In this document: piece by piece, positions 47,433-60,348 of the stretch | Numbering within the stretch: position 1 is the first letter of the stretch | Layout: the number at the start of each line of letters is the position of its first letter | Source of the DNA: Ptiloglossa arizonensis | Lineage: Eukaryota > Arthropoda > Insecta > Hymenoptera > Colletidae | Length of the DNA stretch: 64,000 bases | NCBI RefSeq assembly: GCF_051014685.1 | Contig: NW_027478859.1 | Span: 124,001-188,000, forward strand | Reading direction: 5' to 3' | Notes under the pieces: model-generated | Seen by the model: only the letters and a program-made list of their open reading frames with translations | What the model was told of the DNA's origin: nothing | Databases searched by the model: none | Made by a program: the position numbers and the translations under genes

Positions 47433-50400
47433 CCCTAGGCCATTCTGGTTAAGCGTTTGGAGCAGCAGAAGTGTGAAAAATTGGTTGTCTTCTCAATCAT
47501 TTCTTAGCTTCAAACTCTCATATCTCGCGAACGGATTGACCTAACCCAAAAATTCCTGTTGCATCTGAAAGTAGATACTCGCCCGATTACAACGGTATGT
47601 GTATTTTTTCCCTAGGCCATTCTGGTTAAGCGTTTGGAGCAGCAGAATTGCGAAAAATTTTTTGCCTTCTCTACCATTTTTTGGCTTCAAACTCCCATAT
47701 CTCGCGAACGGATTGACCTAACCCAAAAATTCTATTGCATCTGAAAGTAGAAACTCGCCCGATTATAACGGTATGTGTATTTTTTCCCTAGGCCATTCTG
47801 GTTAAGCGTTTGGAGCAGCAGAATTGCGAAAAATTTTTTGCCTTCTCAACCATTTCTTGGCTTCAAACTCCCATATCTCGCGAACGGATTGACCTAACCC
47901 AAAAATTCCTATTGCATCTGAAAGTAGAAACTCGCCCGATTACAAAGGTATGAGTATTTTTTCCCTAGGCCATTCTGGTTAAGCTTTTGGAGCAGCAGAA
48001 TTGTGAAAAATTTTTTGCCTTCTCTACCATTTCTTGGCTTCAAACTCCCATATCTCGCGAACGGATTGACCTAACCCAAAAATTCCTATTGCATCTGAAG
48101 GTAGAAACTCGCCCGGTTACAGCGGTATGTGTATTTTTTCCCTAGGCCATTCTGGTTAAGCGTTTGGAGCAGCAGAATTGCGAAAAATTTTTTGCCTTCT
48201 CAACCATTTCTTGGCTTCAAACTCCCATATCTCGCGAACGGACTGACCTAACCCAAAAATTCCTATTGCATCTGAAAGTAGAAACTCGCCCGATTATAAC
48301 GGTATGTGTATTTTTTCCATAGGCCATTCTGGTTAAGCGTTTGGAGCAGCAGAAGTGCGAAAAATTTGTTGTCTTCTCATTCATTTCTTAGCTTCAAACT
48401 CCCATATCTCGCGAACGGATTGACCTAACCCAAAAATTCCTGTTGCATCTGAAAGTAGAAACTCGCCCGATTACAACGGTTTTTCTATTTTTTCCCTAGG
48501 CCATTCTAGTTAAGCGTTTGGAGCAGCAGAATTGCGAAAAATTTTTTGCCTTCTCAACCATTTCTTGGCTTCAAACTCCCATATCTCGCGAACGGATTGA
48601 CCTAACCCAAAAATTCCTATTGCATCTGAAAGTAGAAACTCGCCCGATTACAAAGGTATGAGTATTTTTTCCCTAGGCCATTCTGGTTAAGCTTTTGGAG
48701 CAGCAGAATTGTGAAAAATTTTTTGCCTTCTCTACCATTTCTTGGCTTCAAACTCCCATATCTCGCGAACGAATTGACCTAACCCAAAAATTCCTATTGC
48801 ATCTGAAGGTAGAAACTCGCCCGGTTACAGCGGTATGTGTATTTTTTCCCTAGGCCATTCTGGTTAAGCGTTTGGAGCAGCAGAATTGCGAAAAATTTTT
48901 TGCCTTCTCAACCATTTCTTGGCTTCAAACTCCCATATCTCGCGAACGGACTGACCTAACCCAAAAATTCCTATTGCATCTGAAAGTAGAAACTCGCCCG
49001 ATTATAACGGTATGTGTATTTTTTCCCTAGGCCATTCTGGTTAAGCTTTTGGAGCAGCAGAATTGTGAAAAATTTTTTGCCTTCTCTACCATTTCTTGGC
49101 TTCAAACTCCCATATCTCGCGAACGGATTGACCTAACCCAAAAATTCCTATTGCATCTGAAGGTAGAAACTCGCCCGGTTACAGCGGTATGTGTATTTTT
49201 TCCGTAGGCCATTCTGGTTAAGCGTTTGGAGCAGCAGAATTGCGAAAAATTTTTTGCCTTCTCAACCATTTCTTGGCTTCAAACTCCCATATCTCGCGAA
49301 CGGACTGACCTAACCCAAAAATTCCTATTGCATCTGAAAGTAGAAACTCGCCCGATTATAACGGTATGTGTATTTTTTCCCTAGGCCCTTCTGGTTAAGC
49401 GTTTGGAGCAGCAGAAGTGCGAAAAATTTGTTGTCTTCTCAACCATTTCTTAGCTTCAAACTCCCATATCTCGCGAACGGATTGACCTAACCCAAAAATT
49501 CCTGTTGCATCTGAAAGTTGAAACTCGCCCGATTACAACGGTTTTTCTATTTTTTCCCTAGGCCATTCTAGTTAAGCGTTTGGAGCAGCAGAATTGCGAA
49601 AAATTTTTTGCCTTCTCAACCATTTCTTGGCTTCAAACTCCCATATCTCGCGAACGGATTGACCTAACCCAAAAATTCCTATTGCATCTGAAAGTAGAAA
49701 CTCGCCCGATTACAAAGGTATGTGTATTTTTTCCCTAGGCCATTCTGGTTAAGCTTTTGGAGCAGCAGAATTGTGAAAAATTTTTTGCCTTCTCTACCAT
49801 TTCTTGGCTTCAAACTCCCATATCTCGCGAACGGATTGACCTAATCCAAAAATTCCTATTGCATCTGAAAGTAGAAACTCGCCCGATTACAACGGTATGT
49901 GTATTTTTTCCCTAGGCCATTCTGGTTAAGCGTTTGGAGCTGCAGAATTGTGAAAAATTTTTTGGCTTCTCTACCATTTCTTGGCTTCAAACTCCCATAT
50001 CTCGCGAACGGATTGACCTAACCCAAAAATTCCTATTGCATCTGAAGGTAGAAACTCGCCCGATTACAACGGTATGTGTATTTTTTCCCTAGGCCATTCT
50101 GGTTAAGCGTTTGGAGCAGCAGAATTGCGAAAAATTTTTTGCCTTCTCAACCATTTCTTGTCTTCAAACTCCCATATCTCGCGAACGGATTGACCTAACC
50201 AAAAATTCCTATTGCATCTGAAAGTAGAAACTCGCCCGATTACAACGGTATGTGTATTTTTTCCCTAGGCCATTCTTGTTAAGCTTTTGTAGCAGCAGAA
50301 TTGTGAAAAATTTTTTGCCTTCTCTACCATTTCTTGGCTTCAAACTCCCATATCTCGGGAACGGATTGACCTAACCCAAAAATTCCTGTTGCATCTGAAA

Positions 50401-52208
50401 GTAGAAACTCGCCCGATTATAACGGTATGTGTATTTTTTCCCTAGGCCATTCTGGTTAAGCGTTTGGAGCAGCAGAAGTGCGAAAAATTTGTTGTCTTCT
50501 CAACCATTTCTTAGCTTCAAACTCCCATATCTCGCGAACGGATTGACCTAACCCAAAAATTCCTGTTGCATCTGAAAGTAGAAACTCGCCCGATTACAAC
50601 GGTTTTTCTATTTTTTCCCTAGGCCATTCTGGTTAAGCGTTTGGAGCAGCAGAATTGCGAAAAATTTTTTGCCTTCTCAACCATTTCTTGGCTTCAAACT
50701 CCCATATCTCGCGAACGGATTGACCTAACCCAAAAATTCCTATTGCATCTGAAAGTAGAAACTCGCCCGATTACAAAGGTATGTGTATTTTTTCCCTAGG
50801 CCATTCTGGTTAAGCTTTTGGAGCAGCAGAATTGTGAAAAATTTTTTGCCTTCTCTACCATTTCTTGGCTTCAAACTCCCATATCTCGCGAACGGATTGA
50901 CCTAACCCAAAAATTCCTATTGCATCTGAAGGTAGAAACTCGCCCGGTTACAGCGGTATGTGTATTTTTTCCCTAGGCCATTCTGGTTAAGCGTTTGGAG
51001 CAGCAGAATTGCGAAAAATTTTTTGCCTTCTCAACCATTTCTTGGCTTCAAACTCCCATATCTCGCGAACGGACTGACCTAACCCAAAAATTGCTATTGC
51101 ATCTGAAAGTAGAAACTCGCCCGATTATAACGTTATGTGTATTTTTTCCCTAGGCCCTTCTGGTTAAGCGTTTGGAGCAGCAGAAGTGCGAAAAATTTGT
51201 TGTCTTCTCAACCATTTCTTAGATTCAAACTCCCATATCTCGCGAACGGATTGACCTAACCCAAAAATTCCTGTTGCATCTGAAAGTAGAAACTCGCCCG
51301 ATTACAACGGTTTTTCTATTTTTTCCCTAGGCCATTCTAGTTAAGCGTTTGGAGCAGCAGAATTGCGAAAAATTTTTTGCCTTCTCAACCATTTCTTGGC
51401 TTCAAACTCCCATACCTCGCGAACGGATTGACCTAACCCAAAAATTCCTATTGCATCTGAAAGTAGAAACTCGCCCGATTACAAAGGTATGTGTATTTTT
51501 TCCCTAGGCCATTCTGGTTAAGCTTTTGGAGCAGCAGAATTGTGAAAAATTTTTTGCCTTCTCTACCATTTCTTGGCTTCAAACTCCCATATCTCGCGAA
51601 CGGATTGACCTAATCCAAAAATTCCTATTGCATCTGAAAGTAGAAACTCGCCCGATTACAACGGTATGTGTATTTTTTCCCTAGGCCATTCTGGTTAAGC
51701 GTTTGGAGCTGCAGAATTGTGAAAAATTTTTTGGCTTCTCTACCATTTCTTGGCTTCAAACTCCCATATCTCGCGAACGGATTGACCTAACCCAAAAATT
51801 CCTATTGCATCTGAAGGTAGAAACTCGCCCGATTACAACGGTATGTGTATTTTTTCCCTAGGCCATTCTGGTTAAGCGTTTGGAGCAGCAGAATTGCGAA
51901 AAATTTTTTGCCTTCTCAACCATTTCTTGTCTTCAAACTCCCATATCTCGCGAACGGATTGACCTAACCAAAAATTCCTATTGCATCTGAAAGTAGAAAC
52001 TCGCCCGATTACAACGGTATGTGTATTTTTTCCCTAGGCCATTCTGGTTAAGCTTTTGTAGCAGCAGAATTGTGAAAAATTTTTTGCCTTCTCTACCATT
52101 TCTTGGCTTCAAACTCCCATATCTCGCGAACGGATTGACCTAACCCAAAAATTCCTGTTGCATCTGAAAGTAGAAACTCGCCCGATTATAACGGTATGTG
52201 TATTTTTT
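47433..52208. repeat. 27-unit block, copy 1 (4776 bp), with an internal 10-unit repeat
   Basis: Its start (ATTGGTTGTC, CAATCATTTC, AGATACTCG) and the following units with GGTATGAG, ACAGCGG, GACTGACC, CCTTCTGG and CTAGTTAAG recur from 52209. Inside it, a 1769-base, 10-unit repeat begins at 49025 and again at 50794. Marks of the inner repeat are GGAGCTGCAG with TTTTTTGGCTTC, TTGTCTTC, the one-base deletion CTAACCAAAAATTCC and TTTTGTAGCAGCAG. The second inner copy runs to 52208 and is short by two units. Confidence 0.86.
49025..49201. repeat. Representative class A unit (HindIII class)
   Basis: Class A is marked by AAGCTTTTGGAG near the start, which creates a HindIII site absent from the other classes. 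It also has AATTGTGAAAAATTTTTT, CTCTACCATTTCTTGG and the ending GAAGGTAGAAACTCGCCC followed by GGTTACA or GATTACA. Class A units recur throughout the window, for example at 709, 3718, 16636, 20885, 25310 and 57695. They are usually followed by a class C unit. Class names are mine, for reference within this annotation. Confidence 0.85.
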
Positions 52209-55200
52209 CCCTAGGCCATTCTGGTTAAGGGTTTGGAGCAGCAGAAGTGCGAAAAATTGGTTGTCTTCTCAATCATTTCTTAGCTTCAAACTCTCATATC
52301 TCGCGAACGGATTGACCTAACCCAAAAATTCCTGTTGCATCTGAAAGTAGATACTCGCCCGATTACAACGGTATGTGTATTTTTTCCCTAGGCCATTCTG
52401 GTTAAGCGTTTGGAGCAGCAGAATTGCGAAAAATTTTTTGCCTTCTCTACCATTTTTTGGCTTCAAACTCCCATATCTCGCGAACGGATTGACCTAACCC
52501 AAAAATTCCTATTGCATCTGAAAGTAGAAACTCGCCCGATTATAACGGTATGTGTATTTTTTCCCTAGGCCATTCTGGTTAAGCGTTTGGAGCAGCAGAA
52601 TTGCGAAAAATTTTTTGCCTTCTCAACCATTTCTTGGCTTCAAACTCCCATATCTCGCGAACGGATTGACCTAACCCAAAAATTCCTATTGCATCTGAAA
52701 GTAGAAACTCGCCCGATTACAAAGGTATGAGTATTTTTTCCCTAGGCCATTCTGGTTAAGCTTTTGGAGCAGCAGAATTGTGAAAAATTTTTTGCCTTCT
52801 CTACCATTTCTTGGCTTCAAACTCCCATATCTCGCGAACGGATTGACCTAACCCAAAAATTCCTATTGCATCTGAAGGTAGAAACTCGCCCGGTTACAGC
52901 GGTATGTGTATTTTTTCCCTAGGCCATTCTGGTTAAGCGTTTGGAGCAGCAGAATTGCGAAAAATTTTTTGCCTTCTCAACCATTTCTTGGCTTCAAACT
53001 CCCATATCTCGCGAACGGACTGACCTAACCCAAAAATTCCTATTGCATCTGAAAGTAGAAACTCGCCCGATTATAACGGTATGTGTATTTTTTCCATGGG
53101 CCATTCTGGTTAAGCGTTTGGAGCAGCAGAAGTGCGAAAAATTTGTTGTCTTCTCATTCATTTCTTAGCTTCAAACTCCCATATCTCGCGAACGGATTGA
53201 CCTAACCCAAAAATTCCTGTTGCATCTGAAAGTAGAAACTCGCCCGATTACAACGGTTTTTCTATTTTTTCCCTAGGCCATTCTAGTTAAGCGTTTGGAG
53301 CAGCAGAATTGCGAAAAATTTTTTGCCTTCTCAACCATTTCTTGGCTTCAAACTCCCATATCTCGCGAACGGATTGACCTAACCCAAAAATTCCTATTGC
53401 ATCTGAAAGTAGAAACTCGCCCGATTACAAAGGTATGAGTATTTTTTCCCTAGGCCATTCTGGTTAAGCTTTTGGAGCAGCAGAATTGTGAAAAATTTTT
53501 TGCCTTCTCTACCATTTCTTGGCTTCAAACTCCCATATCTCGCGAACGAATTGACCTAACCCAAAAATTCCTATTGCATCTGAAGGTAGAAACTCGCCCG
53601 GTTACAGCGGTATGTGTATTTTTTCCCTAGGCCATTCTGGTTAAGCGTTTGGAGCAGCAGAATTGCGAAAAATTTTTTGCCTTCTCAACCATTTCTTGGC
53701 TTCAAACTCCCATATCTCGCGAACGGACTGACCTAACCCAAAAATTCCTATTGCATCTGAAAGTAGAAACTCGCCCGATTATAACGGTATGTGTATTTTT
53801 TCCCTAGGCCATTCTGGTTAAGCTTTTGGAGCAGCAGAATTGTGAAAAATTTTTTGCCTTCTCTACCATTTCTTGGCTTCAAACTCCCATATCTCGCGAA
53901 CGGATTGACCTAACCCAAAAATTCCTATTGCATCTGAAGGTAGAAACTCGCCCGGTTACAGCGGTATGTGTATTTTTTCCGTAGGCCATTCTGGTTAAGC
54001 GTTTGGAGCAGCAGAATTGCGAAAAATTTTTTGCCTTCTCAACCATTTCTTGGCTTCAAACTCCCATATCTCGCGAACGGACTGACCTAACCCAAAAATT
54101 CCTATTGCATCTGAAAGTAGAAACTCGCCCGATTATAACGGTATGTGTATTTTTTCCCTAGGCCCTTCTGGTTAAGCGTTTGGAGCAGCAGAAGTGCGAA
54201 AAATTTGTTGTCTTCTCAACCATTTCTTAGCTTCAAACTCCCATATCTCGCGAACGGATTGACCTAACCCAAAAATTCCTGTTGCATCTGAAAGTTGAAA
54301 CTCGCCCGATTACAACGGTTTTTCTATTTTTTCCCTAGGCCATTCTAGTTAAGCGTTTGGAGCAGCAGAATTGCGAAAAATTTTTTGCCTTCTCAACCAT
54401 TTCTTGGCTTCAAACTCCCATATCTCGCGAACGGATTGACCTAACCCAAAAATTCCTATTGCATCTGAAAGTAGAAACTCGCCCGATTACAAAGGTATGT
54501 GTATTTTTTCCCTAGGCCATTCTGGTTAAGCTTTTGGAGCAGCAGAATTGTGAAAAATTTTTTGCCTTCTCTACCATTTCTTGGCTTCAAACTCCCATAT
54601 CTCGCGAACGGATTGACCTAATCCAAAAATTCCTATTGCATCTGAAAGTAGAAACTCGCCCGATTACAACGGTATGTGTATTTTTTCCCTAGGCCGTTCT
54701 GGTTAAGCGTTTGGAGCTGCAGAATTGTGAAAAATTTTTTGGCTTCTCTACCATTTCTTGGCTTCAAACTCCCATATCTCGCGAACGGATTGACCTAACC
54801 CAAAAATTCCTATTGCATCTGAAGGTAGAAACTCGCCCGATTACAACGGTATGTGTATTTTTTCCCTAGGCCATTCTGGTTAAGCGTTTGGAGCAGCAGA
54901 ATTGCGAAAAATTTTTTGCCTTCTCAACCATTTCTTGTCTTCAAACTCCCATATCTCGCGAACGGATTGACCTAACCAAAAATTCCTATTGCATCTGAAA
55001 GTAGAAACTCGCCCGATTACAACGGTATGTGTATTTTTTCCCTAGGCCATTCTGGTTAAGCTTTTGTAGCAGCAGAATTGTGAAAAATTTTTTGCCTTCT
55101 CTACCATTTCTTGGCTTCAAACTCCCATATCTCGGGAACGGATTGACCTAACCCAAAAATTCCTGTTGCATCTGAAAGTAGAAACTCGCCCGATTATAAC

Positions 55201-55216
55201 GGTATGTGTATTTTTT
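52209..55216. repeat. 27-unit block, copy 2, first 17 units
   Basis: It repeats 47433-50439 with an offset of 4776 to 4777. The offset grows by one because copy 1 lacks a base at 47731 (AAAATTCTATTGC). A notable private change is the boundary CCATGGGCC at 53095, which replaces CCATAGGCC and opens the frame there. The match fades after 55216, where a unit mixes ATTGGTTGTC with GGTTACAACGGTTTTTC. Confidence 0.85.
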
Positions 55217-57694
55217 CCCTAGGCCATTCTGGTTAAGCGTTTGGAGCAGCAGAAGTGCGAAAAATTGGTTGTCTTCTCAATCATTTCTTAGCTTCAAACT
55301 CTCATATCTCGCGAACGGATTGACCTAACCCAAAAATTCCTGTTGCATCTGAAAGTAGAAACTCGCCCGGTTACAACGGTTTTTCTATTTTTTCCCTAGG
55401 CCATTCTAGTTAAGCGTTTGGAGCAGCAGAATTGCGAAAAATTTTTTGCCTTCTCAACCATTTCTTGGCTTCAAACTCCCATATCTCGCGAACGGATTGA
55501 CCTAACCCAAAAATTCCTATTGCATCTGAAAGTAGAAACTCGCCCGATTACAAAGGTATGTGTATTTTTTCCCTAGGCCATTCTGGTTAAGCTTTTGGAG
55601 CAGCAGAATTGTGAAAAATTTTTTGCCTTCTCTACCATTTCTTGGCTTCAAACTCCCATATCTCGCGAACGGATTGACCTAATCCAAAAATTCCTATTGC
55701 ATCTGAAAGTAGAAACTCGCCCGATTACAACGGTATGTGTATTTTTTCCCTAGGCCATTCTGGTTAAGCGTTTGGAGCTGCAGAATTGTGAAAAATTTTT
55801 TGGCTTCTCTACCATTTCTTGGCTTCAAACTCCCATATCTCGCGAACGGATTGACCTAACCCAAAAATTCCTATTGCATCTGAAGGTAGAAACTCGCCCG
55901 ATTACAACGGTATGTGTATTTTTTCCCTAGGCCATTCTGGTTAAGCGTTTGGAGCAGCAGAATTGTGAAAAATTTTTTGCCTTCTCTACCATTTCTTGGC
56001 TTCAAACTCCCATATCTCGGGAACGGATTGACCTAACCCAAAAATTCCTGTTGCATCTGAAAGTAGAAACTCGCCCGATTATAACGGTATGTGTATTTTT
56101 TCCCTAGGCCATTCTGGTTAAGCGTTTGGAGCAGCAGAAGTGCGAAAAATTGGTTGTCTTCTCAATCATTTCTTAGCTTCAAACTCTCATATCTCGCGAA
56201 CGGATTGACCTAACCCAAAAATTCCTGTTGCATCTGAAAGTAGATACTCGCCCGATTACAACGGTATGTGTATTTTTTCCCTAGGCCATTCTGGTTAAGC
56301 GTTTGGAGCAGCAGAATTGCGAAAAATTTTTTGCCTTCTCTACCATTTTTTGGCTTCAAACTCCCATATCTCGCGAACGGATTGACCTAACCCAAAAATT
56401 CCTATTGCATCTGAAAGTAGAAACTCGCCCGATTATAACGGTATGTGTATTTTTTCCCTAGGCCATTCTGGTTAAGCGTTTGGAGCAGCAGAATTGCGAA
56501 AAATTTTTTGCCTTCTCAACCATTTCTTGGCTTCAAACTCCCATATCTCGCGAACGGATTGACCTAACCCAAAAATTCCTATTGCATCTGAAAGTAGAAA
56601 CTCGCCCGATTACAAAGGTATGAGTATTTTTTCCCTAGGCCATTCTGGTTAAGCTTTTGGAGCAGCAGAATTGTGAAAAATTTTTTGCCTTCTCTACCAT
56701 TTCTTGGCTTCAAACTCCCATATCTCGCGAACGGATTGACCTAACCCAAAAATTCCTATTGCATCTGAAGGTAGAAACTCGCCCGGTTACAGCGGTATGT
56801 GTATTTTTTCCCTAGGCCATTCTGGTTAAGCGTTTGGAGCAGCAGAATTGCGAAAAATTTTTTGCCTTCTCAACCATTTCTTGGCTTCAAACTCCCATAT
56901 CTCGCGAACGGACTGACCTAACCCAAAAATTCCTATTGCATCTGAAAGTAGAAACTCGCCCGATTATAACGGTATGTGTATTTTTTCCCTAGGCCATTCT
57001 GGTTAAGCGTTTGGAGCAGCAGAAGTGCGAAAAATTTGTTGTCTTCTCAATCATTTCTTAGCTTCAAACTCCCATATCTCGCGAACGGATTCACCTAACC
57101 CAAAAATTCCTGTTGCATCTGAAAGTAGAAACTCGCCCGATTACAACGGTTTTTCTATTTTTTCCCTAGGCCATTCTAGTTAAGCGTTTGGAGCAGCAGA
57201 ATTGCGAAAAATTTTTTGCCTTCTCAACCATTTCTTGGCTTCAAACTCCCATATCTCGCGAACGGATTGACCTAACCCAAAAATTCCTATTGCATCTGAA
57301 GGTAGAAACTCGCCCGATTACAACGGTATGTGTATTTTTTCCCTAGGCCATTCTGGTTAAGCGTTTTGAGCTGCAGAATTGCGAAAAATTTTTTGCCTTC
57401 TCAACCATTTCTTGTCTTCAAACTCCCATATCTCGCGAACGGATTGACCTAACTCAAAAATTCCTATTGCATCTGAAGGTAGAAACTCGCCCGATTACAA
57501 CGGTATGTGTATTTTTTCCCTAGGCCATTCTGGTTAAGCGTTTGGAGCAGCAGAATTGCGAAAAATTTTTTGCCTTCTCAACCATTTCTTGTCTTCAAAC
57601 TCCCATATCTCGCGAACGGATTGACCTAACCCAAAAATTCCTATTGCATCTGAAAGTAGAAACTCGCCCGATTACAAAGGTATGTGTATTTTTT
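55217..57694. repeat. 14-unit mosaic of the 27-unit and 15-unit families
   Basis: It contains a unit with GGAGCTGCAG and TTTTTTGGCTTC at 55748, GGGAACGG at 55925, ATTGGTTGTC with AGATACTCG at 56102, GGTATGAG at 56618, GACTGACC at 56911 and a unit with GCGTTTTGAGCTGCAG at 57341 whose body is class C. The order resembles 52032-53280 and the ends of neighbouring blocks. No gene is visible. Confidence 0.82.
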
Positions 57695-60348
57695 CCCTAG
57701 GCCATTCTGGTTAAGCTTTTGGAGCAGCAGAATTGTGAAAAATTTTTTGCCTTCTCTACCATTTCTTGGCTTCAAACTCCCATATCTCGCGAACGGATTG
57801 ACCTAACCCAAAAATTCCTATTGCATCTGAAGGTAGAAACTCGCCCGGTTACAGCGGTATGTGTATTTTTTCCCTAGGCCATTCTGGTTAAGCGTTTGGA
57901 GCAGCAGAATTGCGAAAAATTTTTTGCCTTCTCAACCATTTCTTGGCTTCAAACTCCCATATCTCGCGAACGGACTGACCTAACCCAAAAATTCCTATTG
58001 CATCTGAAAGTAGAAACTCGCCCGATTATAACGGTATGTGTATTTTTTCCCTAGGCCATTCTGGTTAAGCGTTTGGAGCAGCAGAAGTGCGAAAAATTTG
58101 TTGTCTTCTCAATCATTTCTTAGCTTCAAACTCCCATATCTCGCGAACGGATTGACCTAACCCAAAAATTCCTGTTGCATCTGAAAGTAGAAACTCGCCC
58201 GATTACAACGGTTTTTCTATTTTTTCCCTAGGCCATTCTAGTTAAGCGTTTGGAGCAGCAGAATTGCGAAAAATTTTTTGCCTTCTCAACCATTTCTTGG
58301 CTTCAAACTCCCATATCTCGCGAACGGATTGACCTAACCCAAAAATTCCTATTGCATCTGAAAGTAGAAACTCGCCCGATTACAAAGGTATGTGTATTTT
58401 TTCCCTAGGCCATTCTGGTTAAGCTTTTGGAGCAGCAGAATTGTGAAAAATTTTTTGCCTTCTCTACCATTTCTTGGCTTCAAACTCCCATATCTCGCGA
58501 ACGGATTGACCTAATCCAAAAATTCCTATTGCATCTGAAAGTAGAAACTCGCCCGATTACAACGGTATGTGTATTTTTTCCCTAGGCCATTCTGGTTAAG
58601 CGTTTGGAGCTGCAGAATTGTGAAAAATTTTTTTGCTTCTCTACCATTTCTTGGCTTCAAACTCCCATATCTCGCGAACGGATTGACCTAACCCAAAAAT
58701 TCCTATTGCATCTGAAGGTAGAAACTCGCCCGATTACAACGGTATGTGTATTTTTTCCCTAGGCCATTCTGGTTAAGCGTTTGGAGCAGCAGAATTGCGA
58801 AAAATTTTTTGCCTTCTCAACCATTTCTTGTCTTCAAACTCCCATATCTCGCGAACGGATTGACCTAACCAAAAATTCCTATTGCATCTGAAAGCAGAAA
58901 CTCGCCCGATTACAACGGTATGTGTATTTTTTCCCTAGGCCATTCTGGTTAATCGTTTGGAGCAGCAGAATTGTGAAAAATTTTTTGCCTTCTCTACCAT
59001 TTCTTGGCTTCAAACTCCCATATCTCGGGAACGGATTGACCTAACCCAAAAATTCCTGTTGCATCTGAAAGTAGAAACTCGCCCGATTATAACGGTATGT
59101 GTATTTTTTCCCTAGGCCATTCTGGTTAAGCGTTTGGAGCAGCAGAAGTGCGAAAAATTGGTTGTCTTCTCAATCATTTCTTAGCTTCAAACTCTCATAT
59201 CTCGCGAACGGATTGACCTAACCCAAAAATTCCTGTTGCATCTGAAAGTAGATACTAGCCCGATTACAACGGTATGTGTATTTTTTCCCTAGGCCATTCT
59301 GGTTAAGCGTTTGGAGCAGCAGAATTGCGAAAAATTTTTTGCCTTCTCTACCATTTTTTGGCTTCAAACTCCCATATCTCGCGAACGGATTGACCTAACC
59401 CAAAAATTCCTATTGCATCTGAAAGTAGAAACTCGCCAGATTATAACGGTATGTGTATTTTTTCCCTAGGCCATTCTGGTTAAGCGTTTGGAGCAGCAGA
59501 ATTGCGAAAAATTTTTTGACTTCTCAACCATTTCTTGGCTTCAAACTCGCATATCTCGCGAACGGATTGACCTAACCCAAAAATTCCTATTGCATCTGAA
59601 AGTAGAAACTCGCCCGATTATAACGGTATGTGTATTTCTTCCCTATGCCATTCTGGTTAAGCGTTTGGAGCAGCAGAAGTGCGAAAAATTTGTTGTCTTC
59701 TCAACCATTTCTTAGCTTCAAACTCCCATATCTCGCGAACGGATTGACCTAACCCAAAAATTCCTGTTGCATCTGAAAGTAGAAACTCGCCCGATTACAA
59801 CGGTTTTTCTATTTTTTCCCTAGGCCATTCTGGTTAAGCGTTTGGAGCAGCAGAATTGCGAAAAATTTTTTGCCTTCTCAACCATTTCTTGGCTTCAAAC
59901 TCCCATATCTCGCGAACGGACTGACCTAACCCAAAAATTCCTATTGCATCTGAAAGTAGAAACTCGCCCGATTATAACGGTATGTGTATTTTTTCCCTAT
60001 GCCATTCTGGTTAAGCGTTTGGAGCAGCAGAAGTGCGAAAAATTTGTTGTCTTCTCAACCATTTCTTAGCTTCAAACTCCCATATCTCGCGAACGGATTG
60101 ACCTAACCCAAAAATTCCTGTTGCATCTGAAAGTAGAAACTCGCCCGATTACAACGGTTTTTCTATTTTTTCCCTAGGCCATTCTGGTTAAGCGTTTGGA
60201 GCAGCAGAATTGCGAAAAATTTTTTGCCTTCTCAACCATTTCTTGGCTTCAAACTCCCATATCTCGCGAACGGATTGACCTAACCCAAAAATTCCTATTG
60301 CATCTGAAAGTAGAAACTCGCCCGATTACAAAGGTATGTGTATTTTTT
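57695..60348. repeat. 15-unit tandem duplication, copy 1 (2654 bp)
   Basis: Its marks are GACTGACC, CTAGTTAAG, CTAATCC, GGAGCTGCAG with TTTTTTTGCTTC, the deletion CTAACCAAAAATTCC with GAAAGCAG, GTTAATCG, GGGAACGG, AGATACTAGCCC, CGCCAGATTATA, TTTTTTGACTTC with CTCGCATATC, and TATTTCTTCCC. All recur 2654 bases later, which is 15 times 177 minus the deleted base. Confidence 0.9.
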